The notes below the pieces were generated by a model. The model worked only from the letters and a program-made list of their open reading frames with translations, was not told the DNA's origin and searched no databases. From the IMG/VR virus record IMGVR_UViG_3300049727_000008, positions 1-40,364 of that record: 40,364 nucleotides of DNA; one strand, written 5' to 3'. The translations under genes and the position numbers were made by a program. Shown piece after piece: positions 1-6,565 of the stretch. The DNA comes from a virus. The first letter of the stretch is position 1; each line of letters opens with the position of its first letter.

Positions 1-105
1 AAGGCAATAAGCTCTGGGCGGAAGGCAGTAAGCTCCGGGCGGAAGGCGACAAGCTCCGGGCGGAAGGCAATAAGCTCTGTGCGGAAAGCAGTAAGCTCTG
101 GGCGG
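1..105 (+). repeat. 21-bp tandem repeats encoding heptads
   Basis: Five near-identical 21-bp units follow one another, each close to AAGGCAATAAGCTCTGGGCGG with a few substitutions, and the array is cut by the window edge. The unit length is a multiple of three and the frame is open through all copies, so copy-number change would lengthen or shorten the protein without a frameshift. It is a coding repeat, not a CRISPR or an iteron array. Confidence 0.85.
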
Positions 106-245
106 AAGGCAAAATCAACTGGCTGATGGCGGTAATTGCCACCTACGGTAACTGCAAAGTCGAGTGGGCACTGACCGGCTGCACGCTGGAAAATGGCGAC
201 CTGTACGAGTATGAGACGGAAAGGAACCGTGTGGAGCGTGCCTAA
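1..245 (+). CDS. Heptad-repeat protein, C-terminal part (5' end outside window)
   Basis: An open frame enters from the left edge and stops at TAA 243-245. The first third is built of seven-residue repeats of the type G-N/S/D-K-L-W/R-A-E, five copies in the window and probably more upstream. A non-repetitive tail of about 47 residues follows, rich in Trp, Tyr and Glu. The regular Leu/Ala spacing suggests a helical rod or coiled coil. The start is not visible and I cannot assign a function. The next gene begins 30 bases downstream in the same direction, so it is probably the head of the early gene train. Confidence 0.7.
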   Translation, partial: GNKLWAEGSKLRAEGDKLRAEGNKLCAESSKLWAEGKINWLMAVIATYGNCKVEWALTGCTLENGDLYEYETERNRVERA

Positions 246-275
246 AGACGCTGTTATCAAGTACGCGGAGGCCAA

Positions 276-476
276 ATGAACACTTCAGAATATGCAATTA
301 ACCCGTACACCATTCGCGGAGGTCTTGTTACAGTTCTGTCATTGGCGCAACTCTTCAATGCGCGAATCGCGGAAAATATCCCGATGGGGCCAATTGTTCT
401 CGATACTGAGCACCTGTCCATGGACGAGTATACCGTTCTCGACGCTCTATGCAAAGAGTACCAGGAGGCGAAATGA
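276..476 (+). CDS. Small early protein, 66 aa, unknown function
   Basis: ATG 276 is preceded by a GGAGG-type ribosome binding site. The product is 66 residues with no cysteine cluster or membrane segment; a hydrophobic stretch around residues 17-30 (LVTVLSLAQLF) looks like a buried helix. It overlaps the next start by ATGA, as is usual for genes of this operon. A longer frame overlapping it (292-576) lacks a good start and conflicts with the next gene, so I prefer this one. No family recognised. Confidence 0.6.
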   Translation: MNTSEYAINPYTIRGGLVTVLSLAQLFNARIAENIPMGPIVLDTEHLSMDEYTVLDALCKEYQEAK

Positions 477-916
477 CATACATGCGTCGAATTTGCTCTT
501 GGTGCCCCAAGCCACATCAGTTCGGGGCAAAATGCAAGTGCGGGGCCGAGGTCTTTTCCTACGGCTACAAAACTGATTTCTGGTGCTGCTTCAGGTGCGG
601 CGATTTCTTTAAGCTCCCGGAAAACGCCCCAGAAACGCACGGGATGTGCCATCGTGCCGAGGCCGAATGGAAGCTCAAGAACCTTCCCAAGCGCACCGCC
701 ATGCACGGCTTCATCACCGCCGCGCCTTGGGTCATCTTGTTCTGGGCGGCTGCGGCCTTCTGCTTCGGCTGGTGGACAGGCAATGACTACGCTATATCCT
801 TCGGCCTGTTCGTTCTCCTCTTCTACGCCGTTGTCGCCTTGATTTGGGGCATCGGATGGGTGTTTCGTGCAGGTTTCAAATTGATTGAGCGCGTATCCGG
901 CGCTTCGGAGAAATGA
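473..916 (+). CDS. Zinc-ribbon membrane protein, 147 aa
   Basis: The start is ATG 473, in an ATGA overlap with the previous stop and 5-6 bases after AGGAGG. The N-terminal 60 residues hold several Cys pairs (C-S-W-C, C-K-C, C-C-F-R-C-G) that look like zinc ribbons. Two hydrophobic segments follow in the second half, one around PWVILFWAAAAFCFGWW and one around ISFGLFVLLFYAVVALIWG, predicting two membrane spans. The product is probably an inner-membrane protein with a metal-binding cytoplasmic head. No specific family is recognised. Confidence 0.65.
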   Translation: MTYMRRICSWCPKPHQFGAKCKCGAEVFSYGYKTDFWCCFRCGDFFKLPENAPETHGMCHRAEAEWKLKNLPKRTAMHGFITAAPWVILFWAAAAFCFGWWTGNDYAISFGLFVLLFYAVVALIWGIGWVFRAGFKLIERVSGASEK

Positions 917-920
917 CAAA

Positions 921-1154
921 ATGTCTATGACTATCAAGAACGACCTCACTATCAAGTTGGAGATGAATGTATTTGAGGACATTACACTTTCAACCTCTTC
1001 CGCTGTACTCTGCATCTCTCAAGGCGACGAAAATCCCACGCACATCTTCATTGACTTTAACGGCGCGGGCGATTTCTTCGAAGCTCTCCGCATTGTGGAA
1101 CATCTCATCAATGAGCACAAGCAGGATAACCTGCCGCCGGAAGAGGAGAAATGA
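921..1154 (+). CDS. Small early protein, 77 aa, unknown function
   Basis: ATG 921 sits about ten bases after GGAG at 907-910; an alternative in-frame ATG lies at 927. The protein is acidic at the C-terminus (PPEEEK) with alternating hydrophobic residues (TIKLEMNVFEDITL) that suggest beta strands followed by a helix. It lies in the same polycistronic unit, with its stop overlapping the next short frame. I do not recognise a family. Confidence 0.55.
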   Translation: MSMTIKNDLTIKLEMNVFEDITLSTSSAVLCISQGDENPTHIFIDFNGAGDFFEALRIVEHLINEHKQDNLPPEEEK

Positions 1155-1201
1155 CGCTAGCTGGTTACTTCATCAAGTTCGTGTGGAGGATAAAAGTATG
1201 A
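1151..1201 (+). CDS. Possible 16-residue translationally coupled micro-ORF
   Basis: ATG 1151 overlaps the previous stop as ATGA and follows a GAGGAG site. The frame encodes 16 residues (MTLAGYFIKFVWRIKV) and its TGA at 1199-1201 overlaps the ATG of the next gene as ATGA. The peptide is hydrophobic and basic. It could be a real micro-protein or simply a translational bridge that feeds ribosomes to the next gene. The double overlap supports translation, but the shortness keeps confidence low. Confidence 0.35.
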   Translation: MTLAGYFIKFVWRIKV

Positions 1202-2085
1202 GTAACAATCGAATCTGTTACAAATGTGGTGAGAGTTTCTACTACCCGGACGGTAGGGAGCATATCTGCACTGGGATTCCGGTGCAGCCATCTACTCCCC
1301 CAGCGCATCCCGCGCCGACCTGCCCGTATTGTGGAATGAATATGAAATCGGGCGACGGTTCTTGGTGGTGCACGGACAAGACCTGCCACGATTGGCTCTA
1401 CCCAAATGGAATAGCACAGACCACGACAACCTGTAACTGTCCGCTTATCAATGATGGCCTAAGTCCTAACTACTGGACTGAGCATAAGCCGGATTGCCCC
1501 GCTGGCCTAGGTACAAAGTCGGCGCAGACGGGCGCACTACCTACCATACCTTACACCGCCCCAGCAACGGCGTTTGTCACAGGGATGACAGTTGGGGCAG
1601 CAGCGCAGACGGGCGAAGCGAAGCCCGTACAGCCGTGGATGGAAGCAGCAATTAAGGAACTCAATTGTGCAATTCCACACGAAGAGGGAAATGATCCATT
1701 GGGCGATAGGGCAGCACAGATCATCGCCGCCCACGCGCCCTCTAGCAGTGCCAGCGCGGGATGGATCGTTGCCAGCGAGACCGGCTTAGGCTTGAAGTTC
1801 CGGACGATGGAGCAAGGTCAGATCATGTGGACGCTTGACCGCGAAAACGCACTTCGCTTCGCTCGCCGTGAAGATGCTGAGAAGTTTGCAGCCGAGGACG
1901 AGGACGCATGGAAGATTCTTCCTGTGTCTAGCGGCAGTGCCAGCGAGTACGAGATGCTGATTGCAATGCAGCGGCAGATCAATGCTCTGGAGAAGTTCAG
2001 GGCATTTGCGGTCAGCACCATCAAGAGCGGAGAGCCTTGGACTAATACGTGCGAGCAGATGTTCAAAGAAACGCTAGGAGAATAG
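1198..2085 (+). CDS. Zinc-finger-containing early protein, 295 aa
   Basis: The start at ATG 1198 follows TGGAGG at 1184-1188 and overlaps the micro-ORF stop. The N-terminus carries C-Y-K-C-G with a downstream H-I-C, then C-P-Y-C-G paired with W-W-C-T-D-K-T-C, so probably two zinc ribbons in the first 65 residues. A Pro/Thr/Ala-rich linker follows, then a helical acidic C-terminal half. The layout looks like a small adaptor made of a metal-binding head and a helical tail. Frames upstream of 1198 in the same phase belong to earlier genes. No family name can be given. Confidence 0.65.
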   Translation: MSNNRICYKCGESFYYPDGREHICTGIPVQPSTPPAHPAPTCPYCGMNMKSGDGSWWCTDKTCHDWLYPNGIAQTTTTCNCPLINDGLSPNYWTEHKPDCPAGLGTKSAQTGALPTIPYTAPATAFVTGMTVGAAAQTGEAKPVQPWMEAAIKELNCAIPHEEGNDPLGDRAAQIIAAHAPSSSASAGWIVASETGLGLKFRTMEQGQIMWTLDRENALRFARREDAEKFAAEDEDAWKILPVSSGSASEYEMLIAMQRQINALEKFRAFAVSTIKSGEPWTNTCEQMFKETLGE

Positions 2086-2088
2086 GAG

Positions 2089-2607
2089 ATGCCTACACCA
2101 GAGTCGCAAGAAGTAGAATGGGCAAGGGAAGTCGCCAATCTGATACTCAAGGAGTTCTACAAAGAATACTCGTACGGCTTAAAATCGGGACAACCGTCAC
2201 GCATGGCGCGCGCCATCGAAGGCGCGGCGCAACTGATTGCTCAGTACCACGCAGCCTCCAGCGCAGAGGAACGCCGTCGCCGTCAGGCCGGGAAAACTCA
2301 TTGGGATGGGTGCTGGAAAGACCACCTCGATTGTGCGGTAGAGAAGATCGAGGAGCTTTCTACAAATTTACAGCCGTTCGCTGCTTTAGGTGGCGACGAC
2401 GACATGGAGGCATTTCACGACCTGGAAGATGATGTGGTCGTTTACCAATGCGGGAGGGCTATTACGGCTAGTGATGTTCGGAAAGCTCGAAAAGTTCTAG
2501 GCCCAGTTTCAATGATGCACTACAGAAAGGCCAGCACAGAGGAAGTAGCAGAATATGCACCCATCAAGTTGCGTTCGGTTCTGGACGCACTGAAGGAGGG
2601 GAAATGA
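2089..2607 (+). CDS. Helical early protein, 172 aa, unknown function
   Basis: ATG 2089 follows an AGGAG at about 2075 with usual spacing and a second AGGAG touching the start. The protein looks helical, with charged stretches (WAREVANLILKEFYKEY, ERRRRRQAG) and an acidic middle (DDDMEAFHDLEDD). The C-terminal segment (HYRKASTEEV...RSVLDALKEGK) shares its end style with the next small protein (ELRSALAPFKEE), hinting at a shared domain. Its stop overlaps the next ATG. No family recognised. Confidence 0.6.
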   Translation: MPTPESQEVEWAREVANLILKEFYKEYSYGLKSGQPSRMARAIEGAAQLIAQYHAASSAEERRRRQAGKTHWDGCWKDHLDCAVEKIEELSTNLQPFAALGGDDDMEAFHDLEDDVVVYQCGRAITASDVRKARKVLGPVSMMHYRKASTEEVAEYAPIKLRSVLDALKEGK

Positions 2608-2777
2608 CTCGCCACATACACGGGCCAGACGATGAGTGGTGCGAAGAATGCTTTGGTGAAGCCGAGAAGGTAAGACGGCTGGTGAAAGCAGCAACGGAAG
2701 TAGAGCGCATATCCTCCAGAGATCACAACGCATGGGCTGAGTTGCGTTCGGCTCTGGCACCGTTTAAGGAGGAGTAG
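2604..2777 (+). CDS. Small Cys-knuckle protein, 57 aa
   Basis: ATG 2604 overlaps the previous TGA as ATGA and follows GGAGGGG at about 2596-2602. The frame ends at TAG 2775-2777. The product begins with a W-C-E-E-C knuckle near residue 12 and continues as one charged helix ending in KEE. The following gene starts on the very next base. Spacing, a strong ribosome site and coupling at both ends support a real gene despite its length. Function unknown. Confidence 0.6.
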   Translation: MTRHIHGPDDEWCEECFGEAEKVRRLVKAATEVERISSRDHNAWAELRSALAPFKEE

Positions 2778-3113
2778 ATGCCAAATGTTGCGGTAGTTTG
2801 TGATTGCAACCGACGCATCACCGCTGCCATTATACAGTTGCGCCGTGGTAGGCGCACATGGAGGCCAGATATGGCAAAGAAACAAGCACCTGACGAGCCA
2901 ACCCTTACGCAACGCATGACTCCAAACCGTGTACTGATCGGACACGGCCCAACCTACAAGATGGTTGATGAAGACAAAGTGCCCGATGGCGAGTACGTCG
3001 CGACGCGCGGACGTTTCCACAACTTCACATTCTACGGCGAAAACTTCAAGGTTTATCGTGTGTTCCCAAACAACGGTGTATTCACAGCTGAGTTGCTGGT
3101 GTTGGGACAATGA
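2778..3113 (+). CDS. Early protein, 80 or 111 aa, unknown function
   Basis: ATG 2778 directly follows the preceding TAG and is preceded by AAGGAGGAG. A second in-frame ATG at 2871 also has its own GGAGG with correct spacing, so the 80-residue form starting MAKKQAP may be the main product or a second isoform. The C-terminal part alternates hydrophobic and polar residues (RGRFHNFTFYGENFKVYRVF), which suggests a small beta-sheet fold. The stop overlaps the next start. No family recognised. Confidence 0.6.
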   Translation: MPNVAVVCDCNRRITAAIIQLRRGRRTWRPDMAKKQAPDEPTLTQRMTPNRVLIGHGPTYKMVDEDKVPDGEYVATRGRFHNFTFYGENFKVYRVFPNNGVFTAELLVLGQ

Positions 3114-3292
3114 GCGGCCGGATGCAGTACAGCGCCAAGTTGCGAATGCAGAACAGGGTACAAGAGTTCAATAGGCGCATGGACAACCATCGCTTTATCT
3201 GCCCTATCTGCCCCAAAGCCTTCAATACTGACGAAGCGTATCGGGCACACTACAAGGCTGAGCATAAGCCGAAAGTGAGGTTCTATGCTTAA
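3110..3292 (+). CDS. C2H2 zinc-finger protein, 60 aa
   Basis: ATG 3110 overlaps the previous TGA. The C-terminal half is a classical C2H2 finger: F-I-C-P-I-C, twelve residues, then H-Y-K-A-E-H, giving C-x2-C-x12-H-x4-H. The N-terminal half is basic (RMQNRVQEFNRRMDNHR). A single finger with a basic arm suggests nucleic acid or protein binding, perhaps a small regulator. Classical C2H2 fingers are uncommon in bacteria but occur in small phage proteins. It overlaps the next gene by 8 bases. Confidence 0.65.
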   Translation: MSGRMQYSAKLRMQNRVQEFNRRMDNHRFICPICPKAFNTDEAYRAHYKAEHKPKVRFYA

Positions 3293-3782
3293 GATTGCGC
3301 TTCCGTACCGGAATCTAGGACACTTGGGTGTTGCGACCCGATCCAGCTACAGCGACTTCATAGTTGAGCGACACCTCAGCACAAACAAACTTCGGCTTAA
3401 GATGTTTGTTCATGCTCACAACATCAGGTCGTGGTACATGCTGTCGTGGCGTGGAATGTGGCCGTACTGGAAACTCACATCGCGTATATGGCGATGGGGT
3501 CAGTACCGGAATGGCGCGTACTATCCGTGCTTGGCTGATCGTCCAGGAAGTATTCTTTATCGCTGCAATGAACTGCGCGAGCTTGGATGGTGGCGCGGCC
3601 GAGTGATGGACATCAATGGTGAGCAGGTGGAGCTAGTGACGTACCCATTCCCAATCTACAAAGAGGTCAGAGCACAGGAAGGCAAAGAACTGATTGCGAT
3701 GGGTGTAATGCTCCGTAAATCGGGTACTACTGACGCAGCCTACGAGTTCGTTATTGAAGAGTACATGCGAAAGCATTACTGA
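3285..3782 (+). CDS. Early protein, 165 aa, unknown function
   Basis: ATG 3285 lies inside the end of the zinc-finger gene, after GAGG. The product is basic and aromatic, with many Trp, Tyr and Arg (HNIRSWYMLSWRGMWPYWK, YRCNELRELGWWRGR). The sequence appears globular and cytoplasmic, with no signal peptide, membrane span or cysteine cluster. It is followed after 12 bases by another small gene with its own strong ribosome binding site. I do not recognise it. Confidence 0.6.
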   Translation: MLKIALPYRNLGHLGVATRSSYSDFIVERHLSTNKLRLKMFVHAHNIRSWYMLSWRGMWPYWKLTSRIWRWGQYRNGAYYPCLADRPGSILYRCNELRELGWWRGRVMDINGEQVELVTYPFPIYKEVRAQEGKELIAMGVMLRKSGTTDAAYEFVIEEYMRKHY

Positions 3783-3794
3783 AAGGAGGGCTAG

Positions 3795-3953
3795 GTGAAG
3801 ATACGGCATAAGTACGGAAGTTGTCAAAGGTGTGGACGCGCTGTTCCGCCACCGAATGAAGGAATTCGCAGCACATTGTGTCGCAGGCACGATGAAAAGG
3901 CGGTGGCCGCTGCCGCCCGCCCTGCTGGGAGGAGGGCGCACAGTGCTCGCTAG
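3795..3953 (+). CDS. Small zinc-ribbon protein, 52 aa, GTG start
   Basis: GTG 3795 lies five bases after a perfect AGGAGG (3784-3789), and the frame ends at TAG 3951-3953. The product contains C-Q-R-C-G near residue 10 and C-R-R-H about 15 residues later, a C-x2-C...C-x2-H zinc site, followed by an Ala/Arg-rich basic tail (AAAARPAGRRAHSAR). It could bind nucleic acid. It closes the first run of early genes before an intergenic stretch with promoter-like elements. Confidence 0.6.
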   Translation: MKIRHKYGSCQRCGRAVPPPNEGIRSTLCRRHDEKAVAAAARPAGRRAHSAR

Positions 3954-3959
3954 ATATCT

Positions 3960-3994
3960 GTTAAAGTGTCTGTTTAACCTGTTTGGCTGGCCAA
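3960..3994. promoter_or_regulatory. Two adjacent inverted repeats, possible operator
   Basis: In the gap between genes, GTTAAA at 3960-3965 pairs with TTTAAC at 3973-3978, and TTGGC at 3983-3987 pairs with GCCAA at 3990-3994. Neither is followed by a T run, so they are not a typical terminator. They lie 20-55 bases upstream of a promoter-like sequence, which is the usual place for a repressor or activator site. The assignment as operator is inference. Confidence 0.3.
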
Positions 3995-4015
3995 CGTAGG
4001 GCTGGCAGTAACTGA

Positions 4016-4043
4016 TTGTCAACACGCTATCGCAACCTGTAAT
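4016..4043 (+). promoter_or_regulatory. Sigma70-like promoter TTGTCA-16-TGTAAT
   Basis: TTGTCA (4016-4021) matches the -35 consensus at five of six positions and TGTAAT (4038-4043) the -10 at five of six, with a 16-base spacer. Transcription would begin near 4050, giving a leader of about 30 bases before ATG 4080. This favours 4080 over 4044 as the start of the following gene. Confidence 0.45.
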
Positions 4044-4079
4044 GTGGTGGTACGGGCAAACCCGCTAAGGATACGGGCT

Positions 4080-4313
4080 ATGGACATGGAAGCATTGGAT
4101 AAGGAAATAGAAGCGCTGGAGAAGGAATTTCGTACACAGAATCTAGCTTTGTTTTTGATTGAGGCACCGGCTGGTGCAGAAGAGCGACTGGCGAACGAAA
4201 TGCTGCGTAAGATAGATTGTGTGCTAGAGCGCAACGGCCTGACCCGCGTCGAGTACGTTAAACTGAAGGAGGCCACTGATGGCAACGGTGATAACGGGCG
4301 TAGAGTCAATTAG
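4080..4313 (+). CDS. Coiled-coil early protein, 77 aa
   Basis: ATG 4080 follows AAGGAT at suitable spacing and lies downstream of a predicted promoter; the upstream in-frame ATG 4044 has no ribosome site. Residues 1-25 form a heptad pattern rich in Leu and Glu (MEALDKEIEALEKEF), predicting a short coiled coil, and the remainder is also helical. It is probably a small oligomeric protein. It overlaps the following gene by about 35 bases. Function unknown. Confidence 0.55.
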   Translation: MDMEALDKEIEALEKEFRTQNLALFLIEAPAGAEERLANEMLRKIDCVLERNGLTRVEYVKLKEATDGNGDNGRRVN

Positions 4314-4539
4314 GCTTGTGCAGATGCTCGCATGGCGCGGAGCACTGCACCTTGAAACCAAAGGATTGCGACGGCGCGGCCGTAGTGTCCTATCCATCGT
4401 GAAACAGCAGATGTGCTTCAAAGGCGGCGCAGTAAGCGTCCTACGGCAACTTGAGGATTATCTTGACGTGAATGGGAACGCTCCGCTTGCCTATCGCTAT
4501 ACGGAAAGGACACCATGCGAGTCGTCAAAAACGAACTAA
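4279..4539 (+). CDS. Basic early protein, 86 aa, unknown function
   Basis: ATG 4279 follows AGGAGG (4266-4271) at good spacing inside the 3' end of the previous gene. The protein is strongly basic around residues 25-40 (TKGLRRRGRSV), then helical (SVLRQLEDYLDVNG). It might bind nucleic acid, but there is no recognised motif. The long overlaps at both ends are typical of compact phage early operons. Confidence 0.5.
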   Translation: MATVITGVESIRLVQMLAWRGALHLETKGLRRRGRSVLSIVKQQMCFKGGAVSVLRQLEDYLDVNGNAPLAYRYTERTPCESSKTN

Positions 4540-4787
4540 CCACAGGAATTAGTGATGGTGAGTCCTGGGTACGAGGAATTGTCGTACTAGAGATGTGGTC
4601 CTGCGACGTGTGTATGATACTTGCTGGCAAAGCAACACTTGCCGAAGTGATCGATGAACGAATCAGAAGCAGGTTGCTTCTTACAGGCAAGCGTGTTACA
4701 GCCTGGAATGTGTACGCCATCGCGAATGCTTCTACTGCGTCAAAGTTCAACATAGTGGCGTGTCCAGAAGATTGGACGGAGGAGTAA
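4515..4787 (+). CDS. Early protein, 90 aa, unknown function
   Basis: ATG 4515 follows AAGGA with short spacing and overlaps the preceding gene by 25 bases. The protein appears globular with mixed alpha/beta character (SWVRGIVVLEMWSCDVCMIL). One C-D-V-C pair is present but no partner pair is obvious, so zinc binding is uncertain. It is followed by another small gene after 3 bases. No family recognised. Confidence 0.55.
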   Translation: MRVVKNELTTGISDGESWVRGIVVLEMWSCDVCMILAGKATLAEVIDERIRSRLLLTGKRVTAWNVYAIANASTASKFNIVACPEDWTEE

Positions 4788-4790
4788 TAG

Positions 4791-5006
4791 ATGCACAAGG
4801 AAAATCCAACAGCCCAAGAAATTCTTGATGCGATCAAAGAGGCCATGCCGATTGGTCAGCAATACCGCATGTCGTTCAACATGCTGCGAGGGTTTATGAG
4901 CAAGGAGCATGCCGTCAACATGACCAGCTTGCAGAACGCTTTGAGCTTGATGGTCAGCACTGGTGAAGTGCGCGTAATAGACGGAAACTACTGGAGGGCA
5001 TTTTAA
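4791..5006 (+). CDS. Small winged-helix-like protein, 71 aa
   Basis: ATG 4791 follows GGAGGAG. The residue pattern (TAQEILDAIKEAMPIGQQYRMSFNMLRGF..., then SLQNALSLMVSTGEVRVIDGNYW) resembles a winged-helix unit: helices for DNA contact followed by a beta hairpin in which a GEV turn leads into a G-N-Y-W strand. This is a fold guess by pattern only. It could be a small DNA-binding regulator of early transcription. The gene ends at TAA 5006. Confidence 0.5.
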   Translation: MHKENPTAQEILDAIKEAMPIGQQYRMSFNMLRGFMSKEHAVNMTSLQNALSLMVSTGEVRVIDGNYWRAF

Positions 5007-5101
5007 GACTACAGAAGTATGTTTGTGATTGCACATCAGCTATCAACACAGGTAGCCTACACATAGTGGCACAAGGTTCAAGCCATTGGAGGCCAAAGGA
5101 A

Positions 5102-5341
5102 ATGGCGATTAGTGAATCACAGGTTTACGAAGCGTTGCGTAAGATTCTGGCCGATAGGAAGGGCTACTCGACGAGCTTGAACTACGCGGTCGGTTACGCA
5201 GAGGTTGGACTTGATTTGCGCGGACATACGTTGCAAATTCAGTGTCTGTACGTTCTCAACAACATCAGCCATTGGCGACATTCTGACGCGAAGGAAGTGC
5301 GTGATGTACTGCGGCAGTTTGCGAAACAGAGGCTGGTGTGA
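5102..5341 (+). CDS. Small helical, possibly DNA-binding protein, 79 aa
   Basis: I choose ATG 5102 because GGAGG at 5088-5092 lies nine bases upstream; a GTG at 5066 would add 12 residues but has no ribosome site. The pattern (SESQVYEALRKILADRKGYST, then LYVLNNISHWRHSDAKEVRDVLRQFAKQRLV) is like the preceding gene and may be another helix-turn-helix or winged-helix unit. The stop TGA overlaps the next GTG. No family is recognised. Confidence 0.5.
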   Translation: MAISESQVYEALRKILADRKGYSTSLNYAVGYAEVGLDLRGHTLQIQCLYVLNNISHWRHSDAKEVRDVLRQFAKQRLV

Positions 5342-6003
5342 CGGCCGTCGTACTTCAAGACAAGAACGGCGTGTGCTATCTTCGCACGCGCGCCGGGGTG
5401 ACAGTGGCACCCGGAGTTCTTGGCATTACAGCCATTGTGAATCGTGGGCACGCTGTCCAAGTTGTCAAAATCGACAACGACACAGTTGACAGCCTATGGC
5501 TTCAACCAACAGAGCAACAAAATGTTGTTTCTGTGATAAACAAGTTGTTGTCACCGAGCGATCCTGGTGCTACAATTAGTACATTCGCGCAAGTTGAACT
5601 TGCCCGAATTCTCAAGGAGGAAGTCAAAATGGCCGAAAAGAAAGCTGCCGAAACGAAAGCCGAAAAAACCAAGAAGTTTGCTGCTCCTGCCGCCGAGAAG
5701 TCGGCTCCTGCTGAAAAGGCCGAGAAGGCCGAGCGCCGCCCCATGACTCTGGCCGAGCTGGCCGATAACGAGCTGTACGCGACCAAGGTTCGCGCCACTG
5801 AGAAGATCAAGGACGCGAAGGCCGGCTCGCTGTGGGCCTATGTGCGCGACTACGCACAGAAGGCTATTCCGCTACATGAGCTGATCAAGAAGGTTGTGGA
5901 CAGCGATCTGGTTCTGAAGTCCGAGAAGGAGCGCGAAATTGTTCTGCGCATTCGCATCAAGGACGCCTTCACGCGCATGGAGTACCTCGAAGCTGTGAAG
6001 TAG
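5338..6003 (+). CDS. Two-part protein with a nested in-frame start (221 or 124 aa)
   Basis: The full frame begins at GTG 5338 in a GTGA overlap and encodes 221 residues. Inside it, ATG 5629 (residue 98) has a perfect AAGGAGG eight bases upstream, and a strong promoter lies at 5548-5576, so a 124-residue form is probably made independently. The N-terminal part looks like a beta-rich domain (GVTVAPGVLGITAIVNRGHAVQ). The second part begins with a Lys/Ala/Glu-rich flexible stretch and ends in a helical domain. Unknown function; the short form may be an abundant early protein. A terminator follows at once. Confidence 0.6.
   Translation: MTAVVLQDKNGVCYLRTRAGVTVAPGVLGITAIVNRGHAVQVVKIDNDTVDSLWLQPTEQQNVVSVINKLLSPSDPGATISTFAQVELARILKEEVKMAEKKAAETKAEKTKKFAAPAAEKSAPAEKAEKAERRPMTLAELADNELYATKVRATEKIKDAKAGSLWAYVRDYAQKAIPLHELIKKVVDSDLVLKSEKEREIVLRIRIKDAFTRMEYLEAVK
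5548..5576 (+). promoter_or_regulatory. Strong sigma70-type promoter, extended -10
   Basis: TTGTCA at 5548-5553 and TACAAT at 5571-5576 are separated by exactly 17 bases, each matching consensus at five of six positions. The TGC directly before the -10 makes an extended -10 element. Predicted start is near 5583, giving a leader of about 46 bases that contains AAGGAGG before ATG 5629. The promoter lies inside the open frame starting at 5338. Confidence 0.65.
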
Positions 6004-6039
6004 CAACGCGAACGGCGCCTGTGAGCCGTCGCTCCCTTG

Positions 6040-6071
6040 CCCCGCTGAGTCACAAGCTCAGCGGGGTTTTT
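6040..6071 (+). terminator. Rho-independent terminator
   Basis: CCCCGCTGAG (6040-6049) pairs perfectly with CTCAGCGGGG (6057-6066) around a 7-base loop and is followed by TTTTT (6067-6071). It lies 37 bases after the stop of the preceding gene and ends the early unit on the plus strand. Confidence 0.92.
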
Positions 6072-6183
6072 CTGCCCTAAAATGGCTGGCCCGTACCCTT
6101 GGCGCCCTATGGGCGGAGTGCTTAAACCGCTCGCTGGATGTCTTGGTTTGTGTCGTTTTGTGCCACATATATAGGTACCGGGC

Positions 6184-6209
6184 ATTGTAGCATCAGCGTA
6201 AGCTACAAT
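6184..6209. promoter_or_regulatory. Perfect 8-bp inverted repeat, candidate operator
   Basis: ATTGTAGC (6184-6191) and GCTACAAT (6202-6209) form perfect arms separated by 10 bases, so the centres are about 18 bases apart, a spacing suited to a dimeric DNA-binding protein. It lies just upstream of the -35 at 6235. There is no T run after it, so it is unlikely to be a terminator. The right arm includes a TACAAT that resembles a -10 box. Confidence 0.4.
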
Positions 6210-6234
6210 CGTGAGTTTGAGGTACTAAGCACAT

Positions 6235-6264
6235 TTGCTCACACTTAGTTGGCCGTGCTATACT
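6235..6264 (+). promoter_or_regulatory. Extended -10 promoter for the replication module
   Basis: TATACT at 6259-6264 matches five of six -10 positions and is preceded by TGC (extended -10). The -35 is weak: TTGCTC at 6235-6240 with an 18-base spacer. Start near 6271 gives a leader of about 14 bases with GGAG before ATG 6285. Confidence 0.5.
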
Positions 6265-6284
6265 TACTACATTGGAGCGTGAAT

Positions 6285-6554
6285 ATGGCACAAGAATCCG
6301 CCGAGTGTACGATTCTGCTACCCTTGGACACAGGTATCACTGACGTCCTTGATCGCCTAATCAAGGATAAGCTCATTAAAGAACTAGAGGCAGAAACAAC
6401 TGTTGTGGATGCATTGAGGGATTGTGCGCCGTCTGATGCTGCAGAGATTGTGCTCCGCCATAAGAAGACACAAGCTCTGCGTGGTTTCAAAGTTCCTAGT
6501 CGTACAAGCATGGCACTTCAAATTCTACGGGACTATTGTCACACAATTAAATAG
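6285..6554 (+). CDS. Small protein preceding primase-helicase, 89 aa
   Basis: ATG 6285 follows GGAG (6274-6277) and the promoter. An upstream in-frame GTG at 6249 overlaps the promoter core and is rejected. The N-terminal half is a helix with alternating charges (TDVLDRLIKDKLIKELEAETT), and the C-terminal part is basic. Being first in the replication operon, it could be a regulator or accessory factor, but no motif proves it. It precedes the primase gene by 11 bases. Confidence 0.55.
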   Translation: MAQESAECTILLPLDTGITDVLDRLIKDKLIKELEAETTVVDALRDCAPSDAAEIVLRHKKTQALRGFKVPSRTSMALQILRDYCHTIK

Positions 6555-6565
6555 CGGAGATGAAC

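Larger units (their letters stand above)
6072..6284. other. Intergenic regulatory region of about 210 bases
   Basis: No gene is seen here. The stretch contains a short hairpin CGCCC-tat-GGGCG near 6103-6117, a TATATA near 6168-6175, an 8-bp inverted repeat at 6184-6209 and a promoter at 6235-6264. It sits between a terminator and the start of the replication module, so it could hold the switch for that module or contribute to a replication origin. No iterons or clear AT-rich unwinding element are visible. Confidence 0.5.
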